Source: Microvirga arvi
GTDB lineage: Bacteria > Pseudomonadota > Alphaproteobacteria > Rhizobiales > Beijerinckiaceae
Length of the DNA stretch: 64,000 bases
Assembly (NCBI RefSeq): GCF_016892765.1
Contig: NZ_JAFEMD010000033.1
Coordinates: forward strand, 1 to 64,000
Direction: 5' to 3'
A program made the translations under genes and the position numbers. Below, piece by piece: positions 16,508 to 24,425 of the stretch; the stretch's first letter is position 1, and every line of letters starts with the position of its first letter. The notes beneath the pieces were generated by a model that was not told where the DNA came from, searched no databases, and worked only from the letters and a program-made list of their open reading frames with translations.

Positions 16508-16882
16508 ATGGCAGGCATTTCGGTCACGCTCGAAGGCGACAATATTCAGCTGTCATTTCAGAAGGGCGAGCAGTCGACCGCCGTGGTCATGGACCCCCAT
16601 GCTGCCCGCTCGCTGGTGCGGGCCGTGAGCCAGCTGCTTTCCGCCATCGGCGAGAGCACCGGCGAAGGCGACGAAATGCCGGAGGAGCTGGTGGACGTGA
16701 CCTCCCAAACCATCGACATCGGCATGGACGAGCACGGCATGGCCGTGGTGGCGCTTCAGGCCGGGATGATGCCACCCTTCCTGCTGCGCCTTAAGGATGA
16801 CGAGGCCCGCCACATCGCCCAAAGCCTGCTCGAAATCCTCAACAGCCCGCGCGACGCCCGGGTCTCGCACGGCGATCATTAG
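16508..16882 (+). CDS. Conserved hypothetical protein
   Basis: 124 residues from MAGISVTLEGDNIQLSFQKG, with GAGGA upstream. The pattern is beta strands, then a helix (DPHAARSLVRAVSQLLSAIG), a strand region (VDVTSQTIDIGMDEHGMAVV) and a final helix (DEARHIAQSLLEIL). It is soluble and acidic. Similar short proteins occur in Hyphomicrobiales, but I cannot name the family. It stands alone between the BON gene and the methyltransferase gene with about 130 bases on each side. An upstream ATG at 16481 is less likely on ribosome-binding-site grounds. Confidence 0.7.
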   Translation: MAGISVTLEGDNIQLSFQKGEQSTAVVMDPHAARSLVRAVSQLLSAIGESTGEGDEMPEELVDVTSQTIDIGMDEHGMAVVALQAGMMPPFLLRLKDDEARHIAQSLLEILNSPRDARVSHGDH

Positions 16883-17016
16883 ATTTAACCAATCTTCCCT
16901 GAGGTCAGCAGAAAAGGATTGAACTGGAGTAAGACGCCTGACATAGGTTATTTTATAACTTTTCTTTTGCCTGCCTTGGGGTGGAGACATCATCTTCAGG
17001 CAGCCGGGATATTGTC

Positions 17017-18594
17017 ATGGCGAATTGGTCAGCAGGCTATGTTGTCGATGTCGAGTACACCCACGGTTTCTACCAGGAGCTGACGCCGAGCCTCCTGGGC
17101 TTTCTCGCCCTTCTCCAGGGTGTGCAATCGCCCGACCTGAGCGCTTCGCCGCTGAACTATTGCGAGCTTGGATGTGGCCAGGGCTTTTCGACCAACCTGC
17201 TGGCGGCGGCCAATCCGCAGATCCAGTTTCATGCCACGGACTTCAACCCGGGCCATATCGTCGGTGCGCAGAACCTCGCCCAGGCGGCCGCCTTGAAGAA
17301 CGTCCACTTCTATGACGACAGCTTCGCCGAATTTCTCGGCCGCAACGACCTGCCCGATTTCGATTTCATCTGCCTGCACGGGATCTACAGCTGGGTCTCG
17401 CCTGAGAACCGGCGGATGATCGTCGAGTTCATCCGCCGCAAGCTCAAGCCCGGTGGGCTCGTCTACATCTCCTACAACACCATGCCCGGCTGGGCCTCCA
17501 TGATGCCGCTCCGGCGCCTGCTCCTGGAGCACACCGCGGCTCAAGGATCGCAGCTCTCCGGGCCGTCGCGCGTGACGGCTTTCCTCGATCTCGTGGACAA
17601 ACTCGGTACGCTCGACACACGCTATTTCGCCAACCATCCCAAGCTCGGAAAGCGGTTGGAGAAGCTCAAAAGCCACAATCCCAACTACATCGCCCATGAA
17701 TACTTCAATCAGAATTCGGAGCCGTTCTACTTCATGGATCTGGCGCAGGACCTCGCCGATGCGAAACTGACCTGGGTGGGGCCGGCGAACGCGCTGGAGA
17801 ACCTGGACGAGATCAACCTGACGAAGGAGCAGAGGGAGTTCCTCGCCGGGATCGACAATGTCGCCTTACGTCAGACGACGCGCGACCACATCGTCGACCA
17901 GCAGTTCCGGCGCGACATCTTCGTCAAGGGAGCTGTCCGCCTGTCCTCCCAGCAGGTTCGCGAGAAATGGCTCGCGACGCGGTTTGCCCTGTCGGCAAAA
18001 GGCGGCAAGATCCCGCGCGAGGTGCGCGGCCTTCGCCACGCGGTCAAACTGCACAGCGGCATCTACGACCCCTTGATCGCCGCTCTCGAGAAAGGCCCTC
18101 GCACGTTGCGCGAGATCATGGCCGAACCCGTCCTGGCTCAGGCCGGCTTCAACCGCCTGATCCAGGCCCTCACGATTCTCGTGGCCCTCGGGGTCTGCCA
18201 TCCGGGCCTGCCGGAGCATAGCCTTGCCGAGAGAAAGCTTCAGACGGACCGGTTCAACAGGGCGGTTGCGGACGAGTCGCGCTTCGAGCGGAAGTTCAGC
18301 TACTTCGCATCGCCTGTGACGGGCGGCGGCATCGCAGCCGACCGCATCAGCCAGCTCATGTGGCTGTCCCTGCACGAGAAGGAGCCGGACATGACCCGCT
18401 TCGTTGGGAACGTATTGTCGGCAGCCGGTCAACGGCTGTTGAAGGACGGCAAGCCGCTGAACGATGCGGAGCACGAGGCCGAGCTCCGGCAGCGTGTTGC
18501 CGAGTTCGAGCAGAACACCCTTGGTGTCTGGACATCCCTCGGCCTTGGTGCCCCGCCTCAGAAATCCCCGGAGCAGCGGCGGCTGCGCGCCTGA
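17017..18594 (+). CDS. SAM-dependent methyltransferase with regulatory domain
   Basis: 525 residues. The N-terminal Rossmann domain has motif I as NYCELGCGQGFSTNLLAAAN (about residues 47-66), then FHATDFNPGHIVGAQNLA, and DFICLHGIYSWVSPENRRMI and LKPGGLVYISYNTMPGWAS further on, matching class I methyltransferases. From about residue 220 it continues as the methyltransferase regulatory domain (PF10119-type), with a winged-helix-like tail. The methyl acceptor is unknown; relatives act on surface polysaccharides or small molecules, but that is not provable here. The start MANWSAGYVVDVEYTHGFYQ is chosen from family pattern over the longer frame at 16981. Confidence 0.88.
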   Translation: MANWSAGYVVDVEYTHGFYQELTPSLLGFLALLQGVQSPDLSASPLNYCELGCGQGFSTNLLAAANPQIQFHATDFNPGHIVGAQNLAQAAALKNVHFYDDSFAEFLGRNDLPDFDFICLHGIYSWVSPENRRMIVEFIRRKLKPGGLVYISYNTMPGWASMMPLRRLLLEHTAAQGSQLSGPSRVTAFLDLVDKLGTLDTRYFANHPKLGKRLEKLKSHNPNYIAHEYFNQNSEPFYFMDLAQDLADAKLTWVGPANALENLDEINLTKEQREFLAGIDNVALRQTTRDHIVDQQFRRDIFVKGAVRLSSQQVREKWLATRFALSAKGGKIPREVRGLRHAVKLHSGIYDPLIAALEKGPRTLREIMAEPVLAQAGFNRLIQALTILVALGVCHPGLPEHSLAERKLQTDRFNRAVADESRFERKFSYFASPVTGGGIAADRISQLMWLSLHEKEPDMTRFVGNVLSAAGQRLLKDGKPLNDAEHEAELRQRVAEFEQNTLGVWTSLGLGAPPQKSPEQRRLRA

Positions 18595-18633
18595 GCCGGA
18601 CATCACCTCTTCGGCATTAAGCTGGGCAGCTTC

Positions 18634-18658
18634 GGAACTTCATGAATGCCATTCTGTT
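18634..18658 (+). promoter_or_regulatory. Candidate sigma-EcfG promoter (TGTT variant)
   Basis: GGAAC (18634-18638), 16 bases, TGTT (18655-18658), 43 bases before the nucleotidyltransferase start. One mismatch from CGTT, so weaker than the sites at 13291, 15432 and 20578. Confidence 0.4.
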
Positions 18659-18700
18659 GTCGAACGCGGGGCATCATTGGCCGCGCTTCGGACAGGGTCC

Positions 18701-19516
18701 ATGGCAGTTCACGATCCAAATCTCCCCTCCGGCACATATCCGGCCGTTCCCCTCATGGACGCCAAGGCGGAGCCGACTCTCAAATATCCGGAGTCGGAAG
18801 CCTTCTATGCCGAGGCTCTTCGTGAGCTGAACCAGCTCGGCCTGCCCTTCCTGCTCGCCGGCACCTATGCGCTCTCGGCCTATACGGGCATCACCCGGCC
18901 CACGAAGGATTTGGACATCTTCTGCAAGGCCGGCGACTACACGCGTGTGCTCTCGCATTTCAAGAATCTCGGCTACTCGGTCGAGATCGAGGATGACCGC
19001 TGGCTCGGCAAGGTCTTCAAGGGCCAGTATTTCTTCGACGTGATCTTCGCCTCCTCGAACGGCACCATGCCGATCGGCGATCCCTGGTTCGAGCATGCGC
19101 GCCAGATCGAGGTGTTCGGCACTCCCGTGCGCATCGTCGGACCGACCGAACTCGTTTGGTCGAAATGCTTCATCCAGCTGCGCCACCGCTATGACGGCGC
19201 CGACGTGGCGCATACGATCCTGAAGGCTCACGACCAGATCGACTGGCACGGTCTCCTGGCCTACATGGAAGTGCATTGGGAGGTGCTGCTCATGCACCTG
19301 CTCAACTTCCGCTGGATCTACCCCTCCGAGCGCGACAAGGTTCCGCGCTGGGTGATGGACGAGCTTCTCGACAGGCTCGCCAAGCAGCTTGATCTTCCCC
19401 CGCCGCAGATGAAGGTCTGCCGCGGTCGGATGTTCTCCCGCATCGACTACGAGATCGATGTCAAGCAATGGGGCTTCGCCGATGTGGGCGGCGAAGGTGA
19501 ATGGCGGAATGAGTGA
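18701..19516 (+). CDS. Nucleotidyltransferase-superfamily protein
   Basis: 271 residues. The signature of Pol-beta-like nucleotidyltransferases is visible: LPFLLAGTYALSAYTGITRP then TKDLDIFCKAGD, where the G[TS] helix and DxD (D-L-D) pair bind the metal and nucleotide. YFFDVIFASSNGT supplies the third acidic residue. The rest is helical, without a clear partner domain. Substrate unknown; relatives include toxin-like MNT/AbiEii families and aminoglycoside nucleotidyltransferases. It overlaps the downstream metallophosphoesterase by 8 bases, implying a two-gene operon. The start ATG at 18701 has a weak GGACAGGG; 18755 is an alternative. Confidence 0.75.
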   Translation: MAVHDPNLPSGTYPAVPLMDAKAEPTLKYPESEAFYAEALRELNQLGLPFLLAGTYALSAYTGITRPTKDLDIFCKAGDYTRVLSHFKNLGYSVEIEDDRWLGKVFKGQYFFDVIFASSNGTMPIGDPWFEHARQIEVFGTPVRIVGPTELVWSKCFIQLRHRYDGADVAHTILKAHDQIDWHGLLAYMEVHWEVLLMHLLNFRWIYPSERDKVPRWVMDELLDRLAKQLDLPPPQMKVCRGRMFSRIDYEIDVKQWGFADVGGEGEWRNE

Positions 19517-20231
19517 CGTGCAGAAACCCTTGAAGGTCGCAGCCATGGGCGACCTTCATGTTCGCGAAGACAACGCCGAATCCTACCGCGAACTTTTCGG
19601 GGAGATTTCCCGGGAAGCGGACGTGCTGGTGCTCGCCGGCGACCTGACGGATCTCGGAAAGCCGAAAGAGGCGGAGCTTCTGGCGCAGGACCTGAAGGCC
19701 TGCTCGATCCCTGTCATCGGCGTGCTCGGCAATCACGACTATGAGTGCGGCGCCCACGAAGAGGTGGCGCAGATCCTGCGGGATGCCGGCATGAAGCTGC
19801 TCGACGGACAATCCGTCGAGATCGATGGCGTCGGCTTCGTCGGTGTGAAGGGGTTCGCCGGCGGCTTCGGGCGGCGCATGCTCGGCTATTTCGGCGAACC
19901 CGCCATGAAGCAGTTCGTCAACGAGACTATGAACGAGACACTGCGCCTGGAAAACGCCATGCGCCACGTGCGCGCCAAGCGCTCCGTGGTCATCCTTCAT
20001 TACGCGCCGGTCACCGACACGATCGAGAGCGAGCCATTGGAGATCTATCCTTTCCTGGGCTCGTCGCGCCTGGCGGAAACCATCGACCGCTTCAAGGTCA
20101 ATGCCATCGTGCACGGGCATGCGCATCGCGGCCGCTTCGAGGGCCGCACGCCTGGCGGGCAGCCGGTCTACAATGTGGCCAAGCACATCGAGAAGCCGAA
20201 CGGTAAACCCTATGCCATTCTGGAAATCTGA
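19509..20231 (+). CDS. Calcineurin-like metallophosphoesterase
   Basis: 240 residues. All family motifs are present: AAMGDLHVRE (D-x-H), LVLAGDLTDLG (GD), GVLGNHDYE (GNHD), VILHYAPV (H) and VHGHAHRG (GHxH). It is a dinuclear-metal phosphoesterase of the cytoplasm; the substrate may be a nucleotide, nucleic acid or phosphoprotein. Its start (ATGAGTGAC) overlaps the nucleotidyltransferase stop, so the pair is translationally coupled and may act on the same molecule in opposite senses. The C-terminus (PVYNVAKHIEKPNGKPYAIL) is complete. Confidence 0.88.
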   Translation: MSDVQKPLKVAAMGDLHVREDNAESYRELFGEISREADVLVLAGDLTDLGKPKEAELLAQDLKACSIPVIGVLGNHDYECGAHEEVAQILRDAGMKLLDGQSVEIDGVGFVGVKGFAGGFGRRMLGYFGEPAMKQFVNETMNETLRLENAMRHVRAKRSVVILHYAPVTDTIESEPLEIYPFLGSSRLAETIDRFKVNAIVHGHAHRGRFEGRTPGGQPVYNVAKHIEKPNGKPYAILEI

Positions 20232-20278
20232 GCGGGCCCGTTGCGCAGCCCGCTCGTCATATACATGCCTCTTTTTGC

Positions 20279-20500
20279 TCAGTAGCGCGTGCCGGGATCT
20301 GTCGGATTGCCCGGCAGGTAATCGGGCTCGGAGCCGGGCCCTTTCGGGTCGGTGATCCCGGGATCGGTGACCGGGTAAGGCGTGCGCGGTCCCGTCGGGC
20401 CGATATCCGGCTCCTCGTCGGGCATAGACCCTGGCGGCACTTCACTGGGAATGTTGCCGCCGGGCAGCGGCTCGTTGGTCGGCTGACCTGGATTGACCAT
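20279..20500 (-). CDS. Small proline/glycine-rich protein
   Basis: 73 residues: MVNPGQPTNEPLPGGNIPSE, then PDIGPTGPRTPYPVTDPGIT and PDYLPGNPTDPGTRY. It is rich in Pro, Gly, Asp and Thr with no hydrophobic core, so probably disordered. GAGGAAG precedes the ATG. It is divergent from the DJ-1/PfpI gene and has its own GGAAC-N16-TGTT candidate promoter, so the two may be co-induced in stress. No function can be assigned. Confidence 0.75.
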   Translation of the reverse strand: MVNPGQPTNEPLPGGNIPSEVPPGSMPDEEPDIGPTGPRTPYPVTDPGITDPKGPGSEPDYLPGNPTDPGTRY

Positions 20501-20533
20501 TGTTCTTCCTCGATTTTTATCCGTGACTGGGTC

Positions 20534-20558
20534 AACAGGCCTGCGCAGACAGGGTTCC
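20534..20558 (-). promoter_or_regulatory. Candidate sigma-EcfG promoter (TGTT variant)
   Basis: Minus strand GGAAC (20558-20554), 16 bases, TGTT (20537-20534), 34 bases before the start of the proline-rich protein. Confidence 0.5.
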
Positions 20559-20577
20559 GACTGCGACCCTCCCGCGC

Positions 20578-20602
20578 GGAACCCCACATTGCTCCATCCG
20601 TT
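20578..20602 (+). promoter_or_regulatory. Sigma-EcfG promoter of the DJ-1/PfpI gene
   Basis: GGAAC (20578-20582), 16 bases, CGTT (20599-20602): exact consensus, 36 bases before the ATG at 20638. It lies 20 bases from the divergent TGTT-variant promoter. Confidence 0.8.
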
Positions 20603-20637
20603 CTCAAACAGATCCCCCGAAACAACGGAGAAGCATC

Positions 20638-21219
20638 ATGCCTGACATCAAACAGGCCAGGATCCTCATCATGGCAACCGACGGCTTCGAGCAGTCGGAA
20701 CTCATGGTGCCACAGGAGAAATTGTCGGATGCCGGTGCGACGGTCGAGGTCGCGGCGCCGAAATCGCGCATGAAGTCCGACAAGATCTACGGCTGGGACG
20801 AGAACGACTGGGGCAAGACCGTGTCCGTCGACAAGGACATCGAGGATGTGAACCCGGCCGATTACGACGCGCTCGTTCTGCCCGGCGGACAGATCAACCC
20901 CGACAAGCTGCGCGTCGAGCCTAAAGCCATCGAGATCATCCGCGCCTTCTACTCCTCGGGCAAGACCGTCGCCGCGATCTGCCATGCGCCGTGGCTGCTG
21001 ATCGAAGCGGGCATCATCAAGGGCAGGACGTGCACGTCCTACCACTCAATCAAGACGGATGTGGTCAATGCCGGCGGGCTGTGGCGCGACGAGACCGTCG
21101 TGACCGATCATGGCCTCATCACCAGCCGCAACCCCGGCGACCTCGATGCCTTCGTGAACAAGATCATCGAGGAGGTGCGGGAAGGTTCGCATTCCGGCCG
21201 CCGTCAGGCAGCAGAGTAA
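20638..21219 (+). CDS. DJ-1/PfpI family (type 1 glutamine amidotransferase-like) stress protein
   Basis: 193 residues. The fold is seen from ARILIMATDGFEQSELMVPQ and YDALVLPGGQINPDKLR, with the nucleophile elbow AICHAPW carrying Cys115. A catalytic acid (E18 region) and HSIKTDVVNAGG complete the PfpI-like site. Members are proteases, glyoxalase III/deglycase-like enzymes or general stress proteins; which one cannot be decided. The ATG follows GGAG. The exact EcfG promoter upstream fits the general stress annotation. It is followed by a strong terminator shared with the Tim44-like gene. Confidence 0.92.
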   Translation: MPDIKQARILIMATDGFEQSELMVPQEKLSDAGATVEVAAPKSRMKSDKIYGWDENDWGKTVSVDKDIEDVNPADYDALVLPGGQINPDKLRVEPKAIEIIRAFYSSGKTVAAICHAPWLLIEAGIIKGRTCTSYHSIKTDVVNAGGLWRDETVVTDHGLITSRNPGDLDAFVNKIIEEVREGSHSGRRQAAE

Positions 21220-21234
21220 ACATTGATTCCGGCA

Positions 21235-21268
21235 TAAAAAAGCGGCCGGTTTTCACCGGCCGCTTTCG
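21235..21268. terminator. Bidirectional intrinsic terminator
   Basis: AGCGGCCGGT (21241-21250) pairs with ACCGGCCGCT (21255-21264) around a TTTC loop, flanked by A-run and TTTCGTATT. It lies between convergent genes. Confidence 0.85.
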
Positions 21269-21289
21269 TATTCGTTCTTGAGATTGGCC

Positions 21290-22354
21290 TTAGGCCTGCT
21301 GGATCGCCGAGATCTTCCAGGGTCCGCCCTGATCACGGCGGAAGGTCCAGAGTTCGGTCGCCTCCTCGACCTTGCCTGCATCACCTTCCACCACGCGGCC
21401 CGTTGCACGGTCAACCATGACGTCGGTGATGGCGAAGCGCATGGCGACGGTGGCATAGTCCGTCGCACCCTCACGCCAGGCCTCCGACAGGTCACCCTGG
21501 TTGAGGCGCACGTTGGAAAGCTTGTTCACGACGCCGCGGGCGGCATTGTCATTAAGCTCCTCCTGGATGTAGCCGGCCATCTCGGGGGTCGCGAGCGTCC
21601 AGAGCTTGGCGACGTCCTCGCGGGAATAGGCATCCTGCATCTCGACGAGACCACGCTCGAAGGCCGCGAAGTCGCGCTCGCCGATGCCGATCTCATCCCG
21701 CACGCCGGGACGGGACTGCGCGCCCTGAGACTGTGTCCCTCTGGACATGCCGCCAAGCGCTCCGCCCAGACCACCGGCAAGGCCGCCCAAGCCGGCACCA
21801 AGACCGCCGCCCGTGGTGGGCCGTCCACCTGCCGGAGGCACGCTGCCGCCCATGGAGCGGGCATGACCCTGGCCTGAACCAGCATAGGCCGGCTCCTGAC
21901 GGCGGCGGAACCACTTCATGGCGAAGGAGACCAGCAGGACCACGAGGCCGATCTGGAGCAGAAGGCCGAAGATCGAGGCGAGGCCGCCGAGACCGCCGAA
22001 GAACCCGTTGCCGAACAGCAGGCCGAGCAGGCCTGCGCCGAAAAGGCCAGCCATCAGGCCCGTGCCGAAGCCGAAGCGGCGCGGCTGCGCCACGTTCGGG
22101 GCAGGCGTTCCCGGACGGGTGACGTTCGGACCCTGGTTCGGAATCTGCGAGCGCTGGATCGGGGCCGCGGCGTCAGGCGCCGTTCTCGTGGCTGGGGGAG
22201 GCGTGTAGGTGCGCGCGCCGCGCGAGCCGAAACTGCCGCTTCCCCGCCCGACGCGGGCCTCGGCCGCGCTGCCGGCGAAGACCAATGCGGCCGCCAGGGC
22301 GATCATGACCCGGCTGCGGCGAGAAGCTAAATTCATCATCGTCTTACGTCTCAT
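21290..22354 (-). CDS. Tim44-like domain membrane protein
   Basis: 354 residues. An N-terminal signal/anchor (VMIALAAALVFAGSAAEARV) is followed by a Pro/Ala/Thr-rich stretch, a strongly hydrophobic Gly/Leu/Phe region at about residues 98-145 (GLMAGLFGAGLLGLLFGNGF and FGLLLQIGLVVLLVSFAMKW) and a long Gly-rich linker. The C-terminal ~140 residues form a Tim44-like (NTF2-fold) domain: RDFAAFERGLVEMQDAYSRE, TPEMAGYIQEELNDN, and the final ELWTFRRDQGGPWKISAIQ. Bacterial Tim44-like proteins sit at the inner membrane; their role is not settled. An alternative start at 22339 is equally possible. Confidence 0.88.
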   Translation of the reverse strand: MRRKTMMNLASRRSRVMIALAAALVFAGSAAEARVGRGSGSFGSRGARTYTPPPATRTAPDAAAPIQRSQIPNQGPNVTRPGTPAPNVAQPRRFGFGTGLMAGLFGAGLLGLLFGNGFFGGLGGLASIFGLLLQIGLVVLLVSFAMKWFRRRQEPAYAGSGQGHARSMGGSVPPAGGRPTTGGGLGAGLGGLAGGLGGALGGMSRGTQSQGAQSRPGVRDEIGIGERDFAAFERGLVEMQDAYSREDVAKLWTLATPEMAGYIQEELNDNAARGVVNKLSNVRLNQGDLSEAWREGATDYATVAMRFAITDVMVDRATGRVVEGDAGKVEEATELWTFRRDQGGPWKISAIQQA

Positions 22355-22602
22355 CCCTACGGAGCATGACGCTCCCGAGAGATAATGTGGTGATGCCCGA
22401 GGGGTTGCGGAAGGGCCGGAATTCCAATTTTGGCAACCCTTCCCCAGCCGTTGTCATTCCGGGGCGGTTCGCATGAGCCGAGCCTGGAATCCATAGGCAC
22501 AACAGCTCATGAAGAGGCGGGAAGCCTTGCGTCCTTATTTGCACCGTCGGCTGTTTTGGCTCCCCGCCCTCGCGGGGATCACTATGTACATGGGGGCAGC
22601 CT

Positions 22603-22878
22603 TCAGTGCCCCTGCTTCTGCTTCAGCTCGTCGATGCGCTTCGAGGCCTCGGCCTTGCTGAGATCAGGGTCGAAGGCTTTCGGATCGTGGGCCTGCTCGG
22701 ACAGGGTCTTGAGGTAGGATGCCTGGGCTCCCGTCATGGGTTCATCGCCGCTCACCCATTCGTCCGGGTCCTTGATCTGATTGTCGGAAGGATCGGAATT
22801 GACCTTCGGATTATCTGCCTCTGCGGAGGCTTTATGGTTAACGGAAGCTTTACCCGCTGCACGATTCTGCGAAGACAT
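22603..22878 (-). CDS. DUF3072 family small protein
   Basis: 91 residues, highly charged. The C-terminal half is the DUF3072 motif: EPMTGAQASYLKTLSEQAHD then PDLSKAEASKRIDELKQKQG, a helix-turn-helix-like SAP-type hairpin. The N-terminal half (NRAAGKASVNHKASAEAD) is polar and probably disordered. It may bind nucleic acid by analogy with SAP-like helices, but this is inference. Regulation looks unusual: a GGAAC-N16-TGTT promoter and a GTTC-N7-GTTC box lie within 65 bases of the start. Confidence 0.88.
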   Translation of the reverse strand: MSSQNRAAGKASVNHKASAEADNPKVNSDPSDNQIKDPDEWVSGDEPMTGAQASYLKTLSEQAHDPKAFDPDLSKAEASKRIDELKQKQGH

Positions 22879-22892
22879 AGGGGACTCCTATT

Positions 22893-22941
22893 GTTCTAGT
22901 TTTGTTCTGGAACGAGAACACCCTTCCAGAGCATTGGTTCC
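22893..22941 (-). promoter_or_regulatory. Combined EcfG-type promoter and LexA-type box upstream of DUF3072 gene
   Basis: Minus strand GGAAC (22941-22937), 16 bases, TGTT (22920-22917). A GTTC-N7-GTTC box at 22893-22907 falls just downstream of the predicted start (about 22910), positioned as a possible roadblock. Confidence 0.45.
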
Positions 22942-22979
22942 TCAAGGAAAGGCGGGTTACTCCTACGGACTCATCCCCG

Positions 22980-23034
22980 TTATCCACAGATCCGGCCCTC
23001 GACTCGCTGTCAAGCTCATGTTCTTGATTTGTTC
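22980..23034 (+). promoter_or_regulatory. SOS (LexA) box before the Y-family polymerase, with a DnaA box
   Basis: GTTC-TTGATTT-GTTC at 23020-23034 is an exact alphaproteobacterial SOS box, 26 bases before the polymerase ATG. TTATCCACA at 22980-22988 is an exact DnaA-box sequence. Confidence 0.7.
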
Positions 23035-23060
23035 ACAGAACGCAAAACGGATGGACGGCG

Positions 23061-24305
23061 ATGCGCAAACCGATGGGTCTGGAGCGGCTCTATGTCGACT
23101 TCGATTCCTTCTTCGCCAGCGCCGAGCAGCACCTTCAGCCCCACCTGCGCGGCCGTCCGGTCGGGGTCATCCCGGTCGATTCGGAGCATACCGGCCTCAT
23201 CGCCGTCAGCCGCGAAGCGAAGGCCCGGGGCATCAAGCGCGGCACCTTCGTGCGCGATGCCCGCCGGCAATGTCCGGGCATCGTCCTAGTGACCGCGCGG
23301 CACGAGGCTTATGTGGAACTTCACCGGCAGATCCTGGAGGCCATCGAGACGGTTCTTCCCGTCAAGGCGGTCTGCTCCATCGACGAGATGGTCTGCGCGC
23401 TGATGCCGTCCGAATGGCCGCACGCGCTTCAGATCGGGCACCGGGTAAAGGATGTCATCGCGTCCCGGATCGGCCCCACCCTCACCTGCTCGGTGGGGCT
23501 GGGCCCGAATGACCTGCTGGCCAAGATCGCGGCCGAGATGGAAAAGCCCGACGGCCTCGTGGCTCTCCATCCCGACGACCTACCGGGCCCCCTGCTCTCG
23601 CTGGCGCTCACGGACATTCCCGGCATCGCCCGGGGCAATGCGGCGCGGCTCGCCCGTGCCGGGGTGGGCGACATGGCCGCGCTCTGGCGACTCCAGCCCA
23701 AGGAGCTGCGCCGGCTCTGGGGCAGCGTCGAGGGGGAGCGGCTCTGGATGGGGTTGCACGGCTATACGGTGGAGCGGCCCGAGACCCGTCGGCGCATGTT
23801 CGGCCACGGCCGGGTTCTTCCCGCCGACTGGCGCTCCCTGAACGGCGCCTATGCGGCAGCACGGGTGCTTCTGGCCAAGGCCTCGGCCCGGATGCGGCGC
23901 GCCGGCTTCGCAGCCAAGGCGCTCTCCCTATGGCTCAACGACAGGAACAGCGCCGGCTGGTACGGCGAGGAGCATTTCCAGCCCACCTGGGACGACCCAT
24001 CCCTGCTCGCTTCCTTGAGCCGCCTCTTCCTCCATGCCGAGCGGGAGGAGATGCATCGCAGCCGCAGCGTGCATGTGGCGCTGCACGACCTGGTTCCGCT
24101 TCAGGATATCGAGGAGGATCTGTTCGACGCCATGCCGGAGGCGCAGCTCAAGCGGCGTATGGAATACCTGTCCGTCATTGCCGACCGGCTCAACGTCACC
24201 CACCGCAAGACCCTTCTGCATTGGGGCCCCCTGGTGACGATTCCCGGCGGCTATGCCGGCGCCAAGATCGCCTTCAACCGCATTCCCGATGCAGAGGATT
24301 TCTAG
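23061..24305 (+). CDS. Y-family translesion DNA polymerase (DinB/Pol IV type)
   Basis: 414 residues. Catalytic residues are intact: YVDFDSFFAS (D13) and CSIDEMV (D108, E109), with the aromatic steric-gate pair FF at 17-18. The palm/fingers are followed by the HhH thumb (LTDIPGIARGNAARLARAGV) and a little-finger region (RMRRAGFAAKALSLWLNDRN). It lacks a clear C-terminal beta-clamp QLxLF-type motif. It would copy past damaged bases at the cost of accuracy. The SOS box upstream suggests LexA control. This lineage resembles the rhizobial 'Y-family polymerase' paralogues more than canonical dinB, and it is not next to imuA or dnaE2. Confidence 0.9.
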   Translation: MRKPMGLERLYVDFDSFFASAEQHLQPHLRGRPVGVIPVDSEHTGLIAVSREAKARGIKRGTFVRDARRQCPGIVLVTARHEAYVELHRQILEAIETVLPVKAVCSIDEMVCALMPSEWPHALQIGHRVKDVIASRIGPTLTCSVGLGPNDLLAKIAAEMEKPDGLVALHPDDLPGPLLSLALTDIPGIARGNAARLARAGVGDMAALWRLQPKELRRLWGSVEGERLWMGLHGYTVERPETRRRMFGHGRVLPADWRSLNGAYAAARVLLAKASARMRRAGFAAKALSLWLNDRNSAGWYGEEHFQPTWDDPSLLASLSRLFLHAEREEMHRSRSVHVALHDLVPLQDIEEDLFDAMPEAQLKRRMEYLSVIADRLNVTHRKTLLHWGPLVTIPGGYAGAKIAFNRIPDAEDF

Positions 24306-24313
24306 GGACCCAG

Positions 24314-24401
24314 CGTCATGGCCGCACTCGTTGAGGCCATCCACGTCTTTGATCCGTTGCACCTCGAAACGTAAATGCCCGGCACAAAGCCGGGCATGAC
24401 G
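24314..24401. repeat. REP-like palindromic intergenic repeat
   Basis: Outer CGTCATG / CATGACG, inner ATGCCCGG / CCGGGCAT and a CCACGTCTTTG block shared with 6418-6499 and 11290-11379. Confidence 0.65.
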
Positions 24402-24425
24402 TCGAGTGGCTCAGAAGTGGAAGCC

